From Hydra vulgaris (taxonomy: Eukaryota > Cnidaria > Hydrozoa > Anthoathecata > Hydridae), in contig NC_088921.1 in NCBI RefSeq assembly GCF_038396675.1, positions 32,762,501 to 32,826,500 of the forward strand: a stretch of DNA of 64,000 bases. The letters are read 5' to 3'. Shown here one piece after another: positions 23,796 through 35,797 of the stretch (its first letter is position 1; each line of letters starts with the position of its first letter). The position numbers and the translations under genes were made by a program. Under the pieces are notes generated by a model. That model was not told where the DNA came from. It was given only the letters and a program-made list of their open reading frames with translations, and made no database searches.

Positions 23796-25630
23796 TATAT
23801 GTAGTACAATTTATATAAGTAGTGTTTACTTTATTTTTTTATAGAATATAAATTACAAAAAATTAAAAACTGATTTAGTTTTACAATTGCACATAAAGCT
23901 GGGTATTTTTCACCCCGCTTTGTTTGAACAATATATAGTTCTAAGTTCTGTAAAAAGCCTGTTGGTTGGTAATGGCGATTTAAATGCAATCGTTGTACTT
24001 AGGATTGTGTCTTGATATACAACTGTTAACATATTATTTATAATTTAAATGTGTTGAAAAATGTTTAGTGGTAACGAAGGCATACAGCTTTATATTTATT
24101 TTATCCAAAAATTAGTTAATTATTATGATTTGATTTGATTTCCACTATTCATTTGTATATCTTGTTTTATTGAAGGACTTACTTAAAATCTAAGCAAAGA
24201 AGTTTTTTTAACTCATTAGTACCAACGAAAATAAAAACTTATTTAAAAAAATTTGGTTATGTTATTATTAATAGAATGTAATAAGTATTAAGATAACCCA
24301 GCAGGTTTCACAACATTTAACACTTTGGTGGCGCCTTTTTGTGTAAATAAAAACAGCTCTTGGTACACAGTTCTTACCTAAAATATAGACATTTTAGATT
24401 GGATTTCTTTGAAACTTTTGTATTTAATAAAATGTCTTAAAATCAGTTATGAAATTTGACAGTTTGCATTACTATATTTAATTTAAGGCTTTTGCAAACT
24501 TTTTTAATGTATCGTTAATGTATCGTGAATGTATCGTTAATGTATCGTTAATGGTATGCAAACTTTTATGTTTGAATAATGTACATAGCTACAACAGCAT
24601 AACCAAGAGATTTGAAGTAAAAAACGCGAATATTATAAATAATAAAAAAATAAATATATAAAAACTGATCGAAATGTATTAAGTGCGTTTTTAAATATAC
24701 TTCTATAAAATATTTATTGTCTATAGTCTGTCTCGAAAAGATTCAAAGTAGAGATGTTACTTAGTTACTCGTATTTTTAACTAATATGTTATTTTATAAA
24801 TAGAATATAATGCGTGGCTATACAACATAAATTAAATGATTTCTCGATATAAATTAAATATAAATATTCAATATAAATTAAATGATTGCTCGATAAAATA
24901 CTTTATATGATTTATTATTATTTAAATCTTTCATGATTCAATAGAGAAAAATAGTTTTAAAAACACATAAAACCTTAATATTAAGGATGTTGAAATTTCA
25001 GAGGTCACTGAACAATATTGTAAAACTTGTTCAAAACAAGTTTTGAATGCTTCAAACACCAAAGCGTCAAACTACGTTGTTTGTCAGTTAAGTTTATTTA
25101 TTATATTTAGAAAAATAATAATTGTATTATGAAATAATGAAATATTTATAAAAATTAATTATTTTTTTTTTGCGTAAGTTCAGGGATGTCATATTTCTTA
25201 TTTATTATCAGATATTTTAAAAAACACATGATACTGTATTTTTAAGTTTTATAAATGCACACACACAAACAAAATGTAAATTAATAACACTTTAATAAAA
25301 AAGTCTTTATGTAAAATGCATTTACCTATTTAAGCTCTGAAAGAAACATTAAAAACTATAAAAATCAAAAGCATAGAAAGTTGATGGTCTTTCTTTAATA
25401 AATTTTGTGATATTTACTTTAAACAAACTAAAGTATACATTTAGCTTAACTTCAAAAGGCCTTTATAAAGTAAGTTAACATAAATAAAGCTCTTGTTTTT
25501 TACTATATTTGCTAAAATAAACTACTACATAACCTTTTGTTCATAATGTGAAAAAATGTTTAAAAGGTTTATATGGTTTTTAAGTTAGGTTTTGAGTGGC
25601 CGTTATTCTTGAGTGGTCGTGATATTGAGC
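23796..25630. other. AT-rich spacer with a small tandem repeat
   Basis: Only AATGTATCGTT, four 11-bp units at 24506-24549, stands out. No supported gene. Confidence 0.55.
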
Positions 25631-25710
25631 AGCCTACAGCAGCCGTGGTATAGTGGTAAGAGTTCCTGCTTCAGAATATGAGTTCCGAGGTTCAAAGTCA
25701 ACTCTGGCCA
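25631..25710 (+). mobile_element. tRNA-derived SINE head
   Basis: A-box TGGTATAGTGG (25646-25656) and B-box GGTTCAAAGTC (25689-25699) at tRNA-like spacing after AGCAGCCG, the same lead-in as at 19870. The family body is not seen downstream; TA repeats follow instead. This is a truncated copy or a sister family. Confidence 0.65.
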
Positions 25711-26206
25711 TATATATATATCATTATTAAGGAATGCTTCTAGGTTTTTTTAAAATATAGAATCATTCCTTGACAATCTAGAAAATGTCGTATTGCACAT
25801 CATTATGGGCTTTTGTTCAAGATATGGAGTAAAATATATATATGAAGTAAAAAGTTTTAATTTAATCTTGACTTTTTGTTTAACAGTTTAAAAAAACAAA
25901 GTACAATTTGTTTGTTTTTTTGTCTATATGTCATATATATATTCACAATTTTTTTCAAAAACTTTACAAATATTCTTGACAAGTCTATATTATTTTAATT
26001 AACCCATTAAAGTCCACCCAAGATTAACATGAATTATAAATAATTAGATTTATAATTGTGTTAAAACATTAAATTTATAATTGTGTTGATTGAGTTAAAA
26101 AGTAAAAAAAAAGTAGATATTTTTGAAAAAAATTTTTGAACATGTTTATATCTGTTATAATAATATATGTAATATGTACCCCTAGTCCAGACACAACGCA
26201 GACGCT
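25711..26206. other. AT-rich spacer, nothing supported
   Basis: No feature beyond poly-T runs and short TA tracts. Confidence 0.55.
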
Positions 26207-26300
26207 CCCCCTGCTGCGGCTATCGCAGGGGGCTCTGCGCCGTATTTATATTTTTACATATATTAATATGTAAAAATATAAACACGGCGCAGAGCCCCCT
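26207..26300. repeat. Strong compound hairpin with GC-rich base
   Basis: Arms 26227-26261 and 26266-26300 pair over 35 bp with one mismatch around a 4-nt loop. The base is GC-rich (AGGGGGCTCTGCGCCG) and the apex AT-rich. An overlapping alternative hairpin pairs CCCCCTGC (26207-26214) with GCAGGGGG (26225-26232), so the two folds compete for 26227-26232. No flanking target duplication or gene was found. Confidence 0.85.
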
Positions 26301-27128
26301 ATAAATATATTTTAAACTTTATAGATAATATATAAAATATATTTATAATATACTTAAAATATATTTATTTTACATATTAATATATGTAAAATATATATAA
26401 CATATTAATATACGAAATAGTTTTTTTTACATATTAGTATATGTAAAAAGTATTTTTATAATAATATAAATTTTTTTTTACTTTCTTACCCAAAATATGC
26501 TTTTACAAAGTAACTGAAAACTTAACATTGGTGTTAATCTTGGGTAGGCCTTATTGGTTTAATTAAAAAAGTTAAGGCTTGTCAAAAAATAACTGTAAAG
26601 TTTTTGTCTGTCACTTTGTTTTTTTAAACTTTTAAACTTTTTTTATAAAATATAAAGATTTAGAGAAAAATATTTACTTCATATATATTTTTCTCCATAT
26701 CTTGATCAAAAGCCTATAATGCTATACAATGAAAACATACTCAAATCGTAAAAATTGTGCCTGCAAATCATATTGCTTGTTCTTTGAGCACATCCAACCA
26801 ATTTAATGTTACAAAATGTTCATCAGCAAATAGTTTAAAATTACAATCCGAAGGTAAACTGGATGACATATTGAGGACTAAAAATGTACTAAATCCGCAA
26901 GTTGATAGTCCAATTTGTTTTATTTACTTTAGTAAACATCAAAATCATAAATCATTTCCCATAGTTTGAAACCCTAATTTATTAGCTTTTTTAGTAGTTA
27001 CTTCATTAATAAAGTTCTTTAATAAGAATCATGACTTCAAGTACACTATGAAAAATTTTTGGTGAATCTCATTAAAAAAAATTTATAGTCCTTTAATTCA
27101 AGGCTGCCTCTTCCAAATGCCGTCAACA
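26301..27128. other. AT-rich spacer, nothing supported
   Basis: TA-rich palindromic words at 26330-26460, then unremarkable sequence. A 70-codon frame at 26757-26969 has no recognisable motif. Confidence 0.5.
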
Positions 27129-27136
27129 TCCACAGT

Positions 27137-27994
<858 letters not shown>

Positions 27995-28059
27995 TCCACA
28001 GTCTCGTGTGTAACTCCTAAATCATGTTTTTTGATGTTACATTGTCTTCTATTTACTAT

Positions 28060-28248
28060 TTTTTTTTTTTTCTAAAGTGCTCCAAGAAGCCATTACTGTC
28101 CTTATTGCAGAGCACCGCGGAAAAGCATTTATTAGGAAGTTAACGCCTCCTTCCTAACCGATGTCGCAAACTTGCCATAGAGGTGGAGTTTGAACCACGG
28201 ATTCTTTGTTTCTAAGACAAGTGCGCTACCACTGCGCCACCGCTACTC
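28060..28248 (-). mobile_element. tRNA-derived SINE, minus-strand copy
   Basis: Read on the minus strand it has the A-box TGGCGCAGTGG (28229-28239) and the B-box GGTTCAAACTC (28186-28196). The body with CATCGGTTAGGAAGGAGGCG, the tail GGCTTCTTGGAGCACTTTAG and a poly-A tail (the T run at 28060-28071) follow. It is collinear with the copy at 19866-20060. Confidence 0.88.
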
Positions 28249-28436
28249 ATTATAACTTGATTCAGTAAACTGAGCGCTGTATAAATTGCTTCGCTCAATG
28301 ATGTGATAGCTGCTAAAACTTTGTTTTACCAACGTGATATAAATTAACTTTTTTCCAAAATTGTTATATTTTTTTTAATTATTTACCGAATTGGGTAGAG
28401 GTTGGTCATCTAAATTGTTAGACCGAAACCAGTCGC

Positions 28437-28552
<116 letters not shown>

Positions 28553-28929
28553 ACAATGAAGTGCTGCTGAAATACTTATACTTGTGTTGAATGACCGTTT
28601 TTTTCGTTTCCTTTTTACTGTTTAAGGAAGTTCATTTTAACTGTCTCTTAAAATATTGTCAACATCTTGAGTAGCAAAGAAAAGCTAAAATTTATCTTCA
28701 AAATATATGTCATCAATTAACGGAACTTCATTTTTACTATCACTTATTTAAAATTAAACTGTTTTAAAAATGGAGGAAAATGTTATAGTTAAATTTTGGG
28801 ATAAAAAATGACATTCTGAGTGATATTGACACCGAATCAAATTATTTTAATCACAAATTGTTAGAAAGTAAATATATCTCAGCTTCTGAATCTTCGCAAT
28901 ATCTTTAACAAAAAAAAAACATGTATACA

Positions 28930-29888
28930 TTTTTTCAATTTTAAATATCAATATTCGAAGTTTGAATAAAAACTTTGAAAGTTTAAAAATATTATTCAAT
29001 GAACTTAAACACGATTTTTATGTTTGACGGAAACTTGGTGTAAATGTAGTAAAAACAATATTATGAATTAATTAATTACACATCAATTCACCAACCACGT
29101 GAGTTTAATGCATGTGGGGGTGTTAGTCTTTTTGTACACAATTCACTAAATTATACTTTACTTAACAACCTCTATGTTAATGAAACAGATTTTGCGTTGA
29201 ATTAGTTAACAAAAATGAAAAAAAAAACATAATAATAAATAGTATTTATAGACCACCATCTGGTAATATAAAAATGCTTAAAATTCATCTTAAAACATTT
29301 TAAACAAAGTTACAAATTCAAGAAAACATATTTTTTGGTCGGGGATTTTAACATCAAACTGATCAACAGTACTTCAAATAATAATGCTAAACACAAATTC
29401 CACAATGTTTCGGCAACAGATCAATTAAAACTACTTAGAACACTTAACAAATTGTTTAAATGTTGATTGGAGTTTGGTTTTGCAATCATGTTAGGCTAAC
29501 AATGCATATAACTTGTTTCTCGGTCAATTTTGCAAGCAATATGAAGTTACGTTTACAGAAAAAAAATCATAAATACTAAGTCACTGAATGTCAAAAAGCT
29601 TACAAAAAACTTCAAAAAAAGAAAGAAAAAATTACATATAAAGTAAAATCTTGAAAAAAAAAATCTTACAAAAATGAAATAACTTATAAAAATTACAAAA
29701 GTATATTTGAAAAAACGAAAATTTACTCAAAAGAGCTTTATCAAGCTCATATATTAAAAAAAAAATAAAGGAAACACTAAAAAAATATGGATTGTAATAA
29801 AGGATTAATTTGGAAAGAATAACTATAAAAAAAAACACTGCCAAAAATATTTTAGTTAACGGATAATTAGTTTTCGATAAATCTATTA
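28930..29888 (+). pseudogene. LINE (non-LTR retrotransposon), endonuclease region, decayed
   Basis: Plus-strand fragments in shifting frames match the AP-type endonuclease of non-LTR elements: NINIRSLNKNFESLKILF, then a degraded LTETW motif, GGVSLFVHNSLNY, IINSIYRPPSGNIK and FFGRGFNIKLI (normally GDFN). Many stops and frameshifts. The segment ends at the TA target of the transposon at 29891, and the RT part resumes at 31175. A single LINE has been split. Confidence 0.8.
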
Positions 29889-29890
29889 TA

Positions 29891-31174
29891 ACGGGTGATG
29901 CGGAAGTTATCGGACAAAATAAAAACGTCAATAACTTATTTATAAATAAAAAAACAAACTACTATTATGTTTTTTATAAATAAAGCATTTATCTTTTAAT
30001 AAAAATATATTATTTTTTATATGAAAAAACACCACCATCTGCAATTGATCTCAATTTTGCTCTGACGCCTTTCATATGCGACTGTAAAAAGTTTAAATCA
30101 ATTTCTTGTAGTTTTAGTTTAACGCGATCAATCAAAACTTGCTCTGTTGAAGCTTGCCAATCTCCCTCGTAAACCTTCTGTGCCAAATGTCCGCAAAATT
30201 TTTCAATTGGTCGTGCTTGAGGCAAATTTGGGGGATTGGATTCTTTATCAACGTAAAGACATATTGGTCCATCCAATTTAGAGAATCTTTAGAATAATAA
30301 GAACTTGTTAAATCTGGCCAAAATAAATAGTTAAAGTCTCCATGATACTTGTGAATAAATGGAAGAAGTCGTTTTTCTAAACATTCATTAATATAGATTG
30401 ATGAATTGTTCGCTACAGCCTTGGAAGTGCGAAACAATGGTTCGGACATACCACGGTCAGATATGGCTATCCATTTCTCTTTTCCTATAAAACGAACACT
30501 TTCTGGGCATGTCTTTTTGTTGTTTGTGTAGTATCCAGAATTTCCAGATATGTTGTCCCCTGCAAAACAAAAGTATTTTTTGTCATCGATGACTAGAAGC
30601 GATTTTGTGTTATAGATTTGTTTAACGAGTTTCCTGCTTCTTTTTTTTGCCTTTATTTGTTGTTCTATAGTGTATTTTGGAGTCTTTTCACGTTTTCTAT
30701 ATTTAATATTCATTTTTTTTTAACTGACGACCAATTGTCGATTGATTTACACCGAATTTAATACCTATTTTTCTCTGACTGACCCCTTTTCGATTGTTGA
30801 CAAGTCTCGTTAATTCGGCTTTCTCTTCTCTAGTCCAGGATGTCGGACGACCAGGGTGCTTTCTATCAGAAAACGATTGAACAGTTTCAAGTCTTTTTAG
30901 GTTATCATATATTGTACTTCGAGCAAATCCCTCCTTTTCAAAATGATTTACGATTTTTTTATTTTATATTAGGTTTATTTACAAAAAACATTTTTATTCG
31001 CTTTCGAAAAGATTCTCGTTCAGCTGCATTTAACCTCATTTTACCACAAAAACTGATTATTATGCTAAAATAATAATTAGTTTTTGTGATAAAATCAAAG
31101 ATAAACCGCAAAAACTAATTATTATGCTCAAATAATGAAATTAGGATTTGTCCGATAACTTCCGCATCACCCGT
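29891..31174 (-). mobile_element. Tc1/mariner-superfamily transposon inserted in the LINE
   Basis: A 1284-bp element with perfect TIRs of about 28 bp (ACGGGTGATGCGGAAGTTAT... on both strands) and TA at 29889-29890 and 31175-31176. It carries a decayed transposase on the minus strand. The TIRs are much better preserved than the surrounding LINE. Confidence 0.93.
30010..31039 (-). pseudogene. DD36/37E transposase with several frameshifts
   Basis: The ATG at 31039 gives MRLNAAERESFRKRIKMFF, then the frame shifts. An HTH stretch follows (FARSTIYDNLKRLE, GRPTSWTREEKAELTRLVNN, GVSQRKIGIKFGVNQSTIGR). It shifts again in an A-run near 30712 to YTIEQQIKAKKRSRKLVKQI, LLVIDDKKYFC (first Asp) and YLFWPDLTSSYYS (second Asp). 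A further shift near 30275 leads to QARPIEKFCGHLAQKVYEG, with the catalytic Glu, and a complete C-terminus ending at 30010. The acidic residues remain but at least three frameshifts break it. It resembles the 22133-23087 copy. Confidence 0.9.
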
Positions 31175-32156
31175 TAGCAGAAGAACTAAACAACACTTCG
31201 CTAATTTTAGTCCAATTATGCTGTTAAAATTCCCTTTAACTCCACTCCCGTTGATTCATATTTAAAAGCTTATGATAAACTTATAGACGAAACTAGTTTA
31301 AAACTCTTGAGAGCTGCATTTAGCAGCCTCAAAAGTAAAAACAGTGAAGGTTTTGATAAAATTACTGTTGATATTGTCAAATCAGTATTTGATATTATTA
31401 TAACGTATAACACTAGTTTTTAAATCCGGTGATAAGTCAAATTTTTGAAATTAGAAGTCAATATCTATGCTACCTTTTCAAAACTGCTAATAATAGGCTG
31501 TATAATCATCTAATTGAGAAAGATATGTTGTAATGCAAGAAATTTGGTTTTAAAAAGAAAAATTCCACTGAACACGCAGTATTTGAACTTTTCAATCAAA
31601 TATCTAACGCCTTTGATAATAACTGTTTTAAATAAATTAATCAATCTGTCAAAAGCTTTTGATACCGTAAGTCACATTATACTAATAAAAAAAACTTAAA
31701 AACTACGGAGTGAAAACTAGAAAATTACTTTGACAAATTGAAAACAGTTTTTATACTATGATAAAAATAATACAGTTTGATTCTACATAACTTTCGGGGT
31801 TCCTCAGGGCACTTTAGGATCACTTTTATTTCTATTGTACATAAACAACTTATAGCAACAAATCTTTTAGACCTAATTTTGTTTACAAATTATTCCAATC
31901 TTTTTTGTTAAAACACTTTTTAAAATAGTCAATGAACAGTTAAGTAAAGTTAATGAGTGGTTCGTAAGAAACAAACTTTTACTTAATGGGGATAAAACAA
32001 AAAATATACTTTTCAATAAAGTAAGTTAATCAGAAAATATTCCTTTTAAATTATCTTATTAATCTTATAAATAATAATATTTATAGTAAAAGGGAAACAC
32101 GCATAAACTTTTTAGGAGTAAAAGTAGATGAAAATATAAAGTAATATTTACATATA
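31175..32156 (+). pseudogene. LINE reverse transcriptase region, decayed
   Basis: Plus-strand pieces fit a jockey/CR1-like reverse transcriptase: FSSLKSKNSEGFDKITVDIV, a degraded YRPIS region, GFKKKNSTEHAVFELFNQI, LSKAFDTVSH, FGVPQGTLGSLLFLLYINNL and NEQLSKVNEWFVRNKLLLNG, then FLGVKVDENIK. The catalytic FADD box is replaced by FTNY (31882-31893), so both aspartates are lost. It continues the endonuclease part at 28930-29888 and is broken again at 32157 by a mariner insertion. Confidence 0.88.
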
Positions 32157-32963
32157 CATGGTGCGTCAGCTATTTGAGAACATTGCGTAATGTCATCATT
32201 CCTTTATGTTACATTAATTTTTTTCATTTTTTGCAGATAATTAAAAATGGCATATAATAAACTAACACAAGAAATGAAAAAACATGTTGTAGTTGTAGCA
32301 TTAAAGGCAGAGCATAGTGATTTACAAATTGCACAACTTTTTTAAATCGCCCGATTTTTTGTTCTTAAAGTTCGCAAGAAAATGATGGTGATTGTAATCA
32401 AGCTGCTAAATGTAAAAAGCACGAGCAACAGTCAGACACGACTAGAACACCTGAATTTATTCATCAAGTTCAGAATATTGTTGACAAGAGCCCCCAAAAG
32501 TCAATGAGGTCCATCGCAAAAGACCTGGGTGTTTCAGAAGCCACAATTCGAAGGACTGTTCATGAAAATATTCAGGAATGATTGGCGAACCATTTTTATA
32601 ATCACATCACTCCAAACTTGTGGCCTCCAAACTCTCCAGACCTGAATCCATTGGATTATTATGTGTGGGGCGTTGTTGAAAGAGATGTTAATAAACATCC
32701 CCATAACATCAAAGATTCTCTGAAAGAATCCATTGTCCTTTGTAATGGACAACATAGATGAAGGCCATCTCAAGCACGCTTGCAGTCGGTTTAGGTCTCG
32801 AATCGAAGCTGTTATTGAAGTAGATGGGGATTTCATTGAATGAAATTATTAAATAATAGCTATATTATTTATATAATTGATTTTGATTAAAAACATTTTC
32901 TGTTTGACTTTTTATCATTTATAAAAAATTAAAAAAATGTTCTCAAATAGCTGACGCACCCTG
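32157..32963 (+). mobile_element. Mariner-like element, internally deleted, inserted in the LINE
   Basis: An 807-bp element with TIRs that share GGTGCGTCAGCTATTTGAGA on both strands (left preceded by CAT, right by CAG on the complement). TA lies on both sides (32155-32156, 32964-32965). It is inserted in the LINE just after the FLGVKVDENIK region. Confidence 0.9.
32249..32843 (+). pseudogene. Mariner-like transposase, central deletion
   Basis: The ATG at 32249 opens MAYNKLTQEMKKHVVVVALK. After a stop and a frameshift an HTH region follows (NIVDKSPQKSMRSIAKDLG, SEATIRRTVHENIQE). It jumps directly to the C-terminal catalytic block LWPPNSPDLNPLDYYVWG and then, in another frame, to HACSRFRSRIEAVIEVDGDF and a stop. 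The segment that should carry the first two catalytic Asp residues is absent, so this is an internal-deletion derivative. Confidence 0.85.
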
Positions 32964-32965
32964 TA

Positions 32966-33420
32966 TATAGCATTCAAACAACACTCAAAAAATATTGCAA
33001 TGATGTTTAAGGCTAAACCTTTTCAAAGTATAACAACTCTGAAAAAGTTTTATTTCACCTTAATTCACAGTAACTAATTTACTGTAATATTGTTTGGGCT
33101 AGTGTAGTGTAGTAGGCTTAATAAGTTTTATTGTTTATTTTTAAAACAAAAGTTGGAATTGTTCCCAGAAAGCTTTCAAATTTATTTTGATAAAATTAAT
33201 CATAAGTATTCAACAAGACTTTCAGATTTTTAAATTTTTTTTCTCAAATATAATTTAAAATTAACTTCCAATTTAATTAAATACCGCGGACCATATCTGA
33301 AGAAAAAATTCCCAGATTTTATCAACAAAAACAATACTACATTAGAGAAATTTAAGAATGAATCAAAACGATTATTACAGTCCAGGGATCTTTACATATC
33401 CGACTTTAAATGTTTCTTTT
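32966..33420 (+). pseudogene. LINE 3' coding remnant
   Basis: Degraded plus-strand fragments typical of the region after the reverse transcriptase of such LINEs: TLKKFYFTLIHS, then NHKYSTRLSDF, KYRGPYLKKKFPDFINK and TTLEKFKNESKRLL. It follows the mariner insertion. The LINE 3' end and tail were not delimited. Confidence 0.7.
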
Positions 33421-33452
33421 AAACTAATTTTTAATCTGGAGGCTGAATAAGC

Positions 33453-33989
33453 GCGAATTTCATAAGTGCAAACTGACATAAGTGCAAACTGACATAAGTG
33501 CGAACTGATATAAGTGCGAACTGACATAAGTGCAAACTGGCATATGTGTGAATTGGCGTAAGTGCGCCAAAAGAATTCGCAAATACTGGCGTAAGTGCGA
33601 ATCGGCATAAGTGCGAACTGGCATAAGTACAAAGCAGTTGCAAAAACTGGCACAAATGCAAACTGGCATAAGTGCAAATTGGCATAAGTGCATCGAATAA
33701 AATTGCAAATATTAACAAAAGTGCAAGTTGGCATTTCACATTTATGCCGATTCGCACTTATGCCACTTTTTGTAACTGGTTTGCACTTATGCCAGTTTTC
33801 ACTTAGGCCAGTTTACACTTATGCCAATTCGCATTTATGTCAATATTTGCAAAATGGTTCGGCGCACTTATGCCAATTTGCGCATATGCCAGATCGCACT
33901 TGTGCCAGTTTTTGCAACTGTTTTGCACTTATGCCAGTTTGCACACATGCCAATTCGCACATATGCCAATTCGCACTTATGAAATTCGC
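33453..33989. repeat. 537-bp foldback element built from a GCATAAGTGC minisatellite
   Basis: The left half repeats ACTGRCATAAGTGCRAA-type units about every 15-17 bp. The right half is the same in reverse complement (CACTTATGCCAGTTTGC). Outer arms are exact: GCGAATTTCATAAGTGC (33453-33469) against GCACTTATGAAATTCGC (33973-33989). Variant blocks also mirror each other, for example GTGCGCCAAAAGAATTCGC and its counterpart with TTCGGCGCAC. The symmetry centre is near 33721. The frames giving LCQFAL-like peptides are artefacts. Confidence 0.88.
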
Positions 33990-34404
33990 AGTTATTTAGT
34001 CGTCTTCTAAAGTTATTTGATTGTGTTTTTTTGTTTTTGCATTTTCCTTTTGTGTTTTTTATGCTTTGTTTAAGTATTTTTGTTGTTTCACTTTTGTTCT
34101 TTTGGTTGTGTGCATGCTGTTGACTATATCCAATTATGATATGTATTAATTGGGGTAATTAGGCTTGTTATTTATTAATTGGGTAAACTTGGTAAAGTAG
34201 TTAGGTAAATCCATTATTAGTTGGGGTAAAGTAGGCTTGCCATTGTTCCGGTCATACAATCCTTTAGTAAGCCCTGCCAAATAAAGCTGTTAAATGTCAT
34301 TTCACTGGCCAAATGGTCAATTTATTCCAAACTATACTTTAATATCTTATTAATAAAGTTATTTTAATATGTCTTACGTAAATTTAATACCTTTGAAAAT
34401 TTAA
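33990..34404. other. AT-rich spacer, nothing supported
   Basis: GGGTAAA/TTGGGGTAA words recur loosely at 34150-34230; no gene. Confidence 0.5.
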
Positions 34405-35083
34405 AACACCTTGTACAGTTGTGTGTTGGTGTATATTTTGTATTATGGTTTGAAATTTAGGTTATATAAGAAATTTTTAGATTTAGTTTGATAATCATTT
34501 TTTATTTGAGAAAAGATATTTAGGTGAAACATAAATGAACCGATGGACCATACCATAACATCATACAGCTGTAACTTGTCCATAAAATGAACTTAAATAT
34601 TCAGCAAACAGTTTTGCCCCTTTTTTGTTGCGAGCACCGCAAAATATCATTTAGTATTGTATATTTGTAATCTGCTAAAATAATTTGTTAGCAAAACAAC
34701 AGTTTTGAAATGTCAGTTTTCCAAGCTATCAGTTCCATAATAGTTTCAGTATGGGTGTTAATTTGTTTTGAATTTTTTCTTGATCTAACAGCAGTACTTC
34801 CTAGTAAACTTACAAATAACTTTGAGAACATTTCTTATTGAAAGTGCTGTCTTCACTGCAAACATCCTCTCTCCTTTATCTTTGCGACAAAGTAGTGCTT
34901 GAAGAATAAACTCACTGTGAGCATTTCAGGAAGAGCAATAAAAAAAAACTGTTTGCTGAATATTTAAGTTCATTTTTTCACCAAAAAAAATGATTATCAA
35001 GCTAAATATAAAAATTTCTTATATAACCTAAATTTTAAACCATAATACAGAATATACACCAACACAGAACTGTACAAGGTGTT
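34405..35083. mobile_element. 679-bp MITE with long TIRs and TTAA flanks
   Basis: Long TIRs of about 95 bp begin AACACCTTGTACAGTT and match with few mismatches (34405-34500 against 34988-35083). TTAA flanks both sides (34401-34404, 35084-35087), as for piggyBac- or Kolobok-type insertion. A second inner inverted pair shares AACTTAAATATTCAGCAAAC. No transposase inside. Confidence 0.9.
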
Positions 35084-35797
35084 TTAACATTTTTTCCATT
35101 TAGCCCATGCTATGAATACCAGATTTTTCAAAGTCTACTTTGCAAGTTTAACCAGCGGAGATGTAACTTTGATTACTAGATAGTAAGCCACTACCAAAAT
35201 ATATTTTTTTCTCAGATCATATTGGCTCACTTTGGGATTTGTTGTACATACTAATCTAAGAAAATCCTGAAAATTTCAGACCGATATAGGCAATTTTGGG
35301 AAATGGTTTTAAAGTTTTTAAGTTATTTCTTGTTTTTCATAAACTATTCATTTTTTATAGTATTTTCAATATTTATATACTTTAATACAAAATTTGATAC
35401 AAATATTCTTTCCATTAAAATATTTGAATGTTATGGAATGAATTTTACCACATAATCTTTAACACTGGTGTAGGAACAGTGGGCAGAGGGGAGATCCCCT
35501 CCCCCATAACTTTTTCAAAACCTATTTTATCCATTCAAATTTGATTTTGCTTGCCTTAGCCCCTATTTATATCTGGAATTACCACGTTCAACATGTTTCT
35601 CTGCGCAAGGATGATCTTGGAGTTAAGGGACTTGTCATTATAAAAAAATAATTCTTGAAAGTAGTCAAGTCAAGGATGCCCTCGGACTTAGGTATGTGAA
35701 CCAAATTCAAATTAAAAAAAAAACACTTTCTCAAGAAAAATATATAAAGTAATTTGTTTTAGATGAATTACATCTATTTTTTTCTCTGCTTTGGTTT

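Noticed and set aside
29632..29931. 99-codon minus-strand frame rich in Phe/Leu
   Set aside because: Reverse translation of an A-rich LINE stretch; no motif, and it crosses the transposon boundary.
32534..32836. 100-codon minus-strand frame
   Set aside because: Antisense shadow of the mariner-like transposase remnant.
33375..33999. LCQFAL-type repeat protein frames on both strands
   Set aside because: The foldback minisatellite is open in several frames on both strands, which points to repeat arithmetic rather than a gene.
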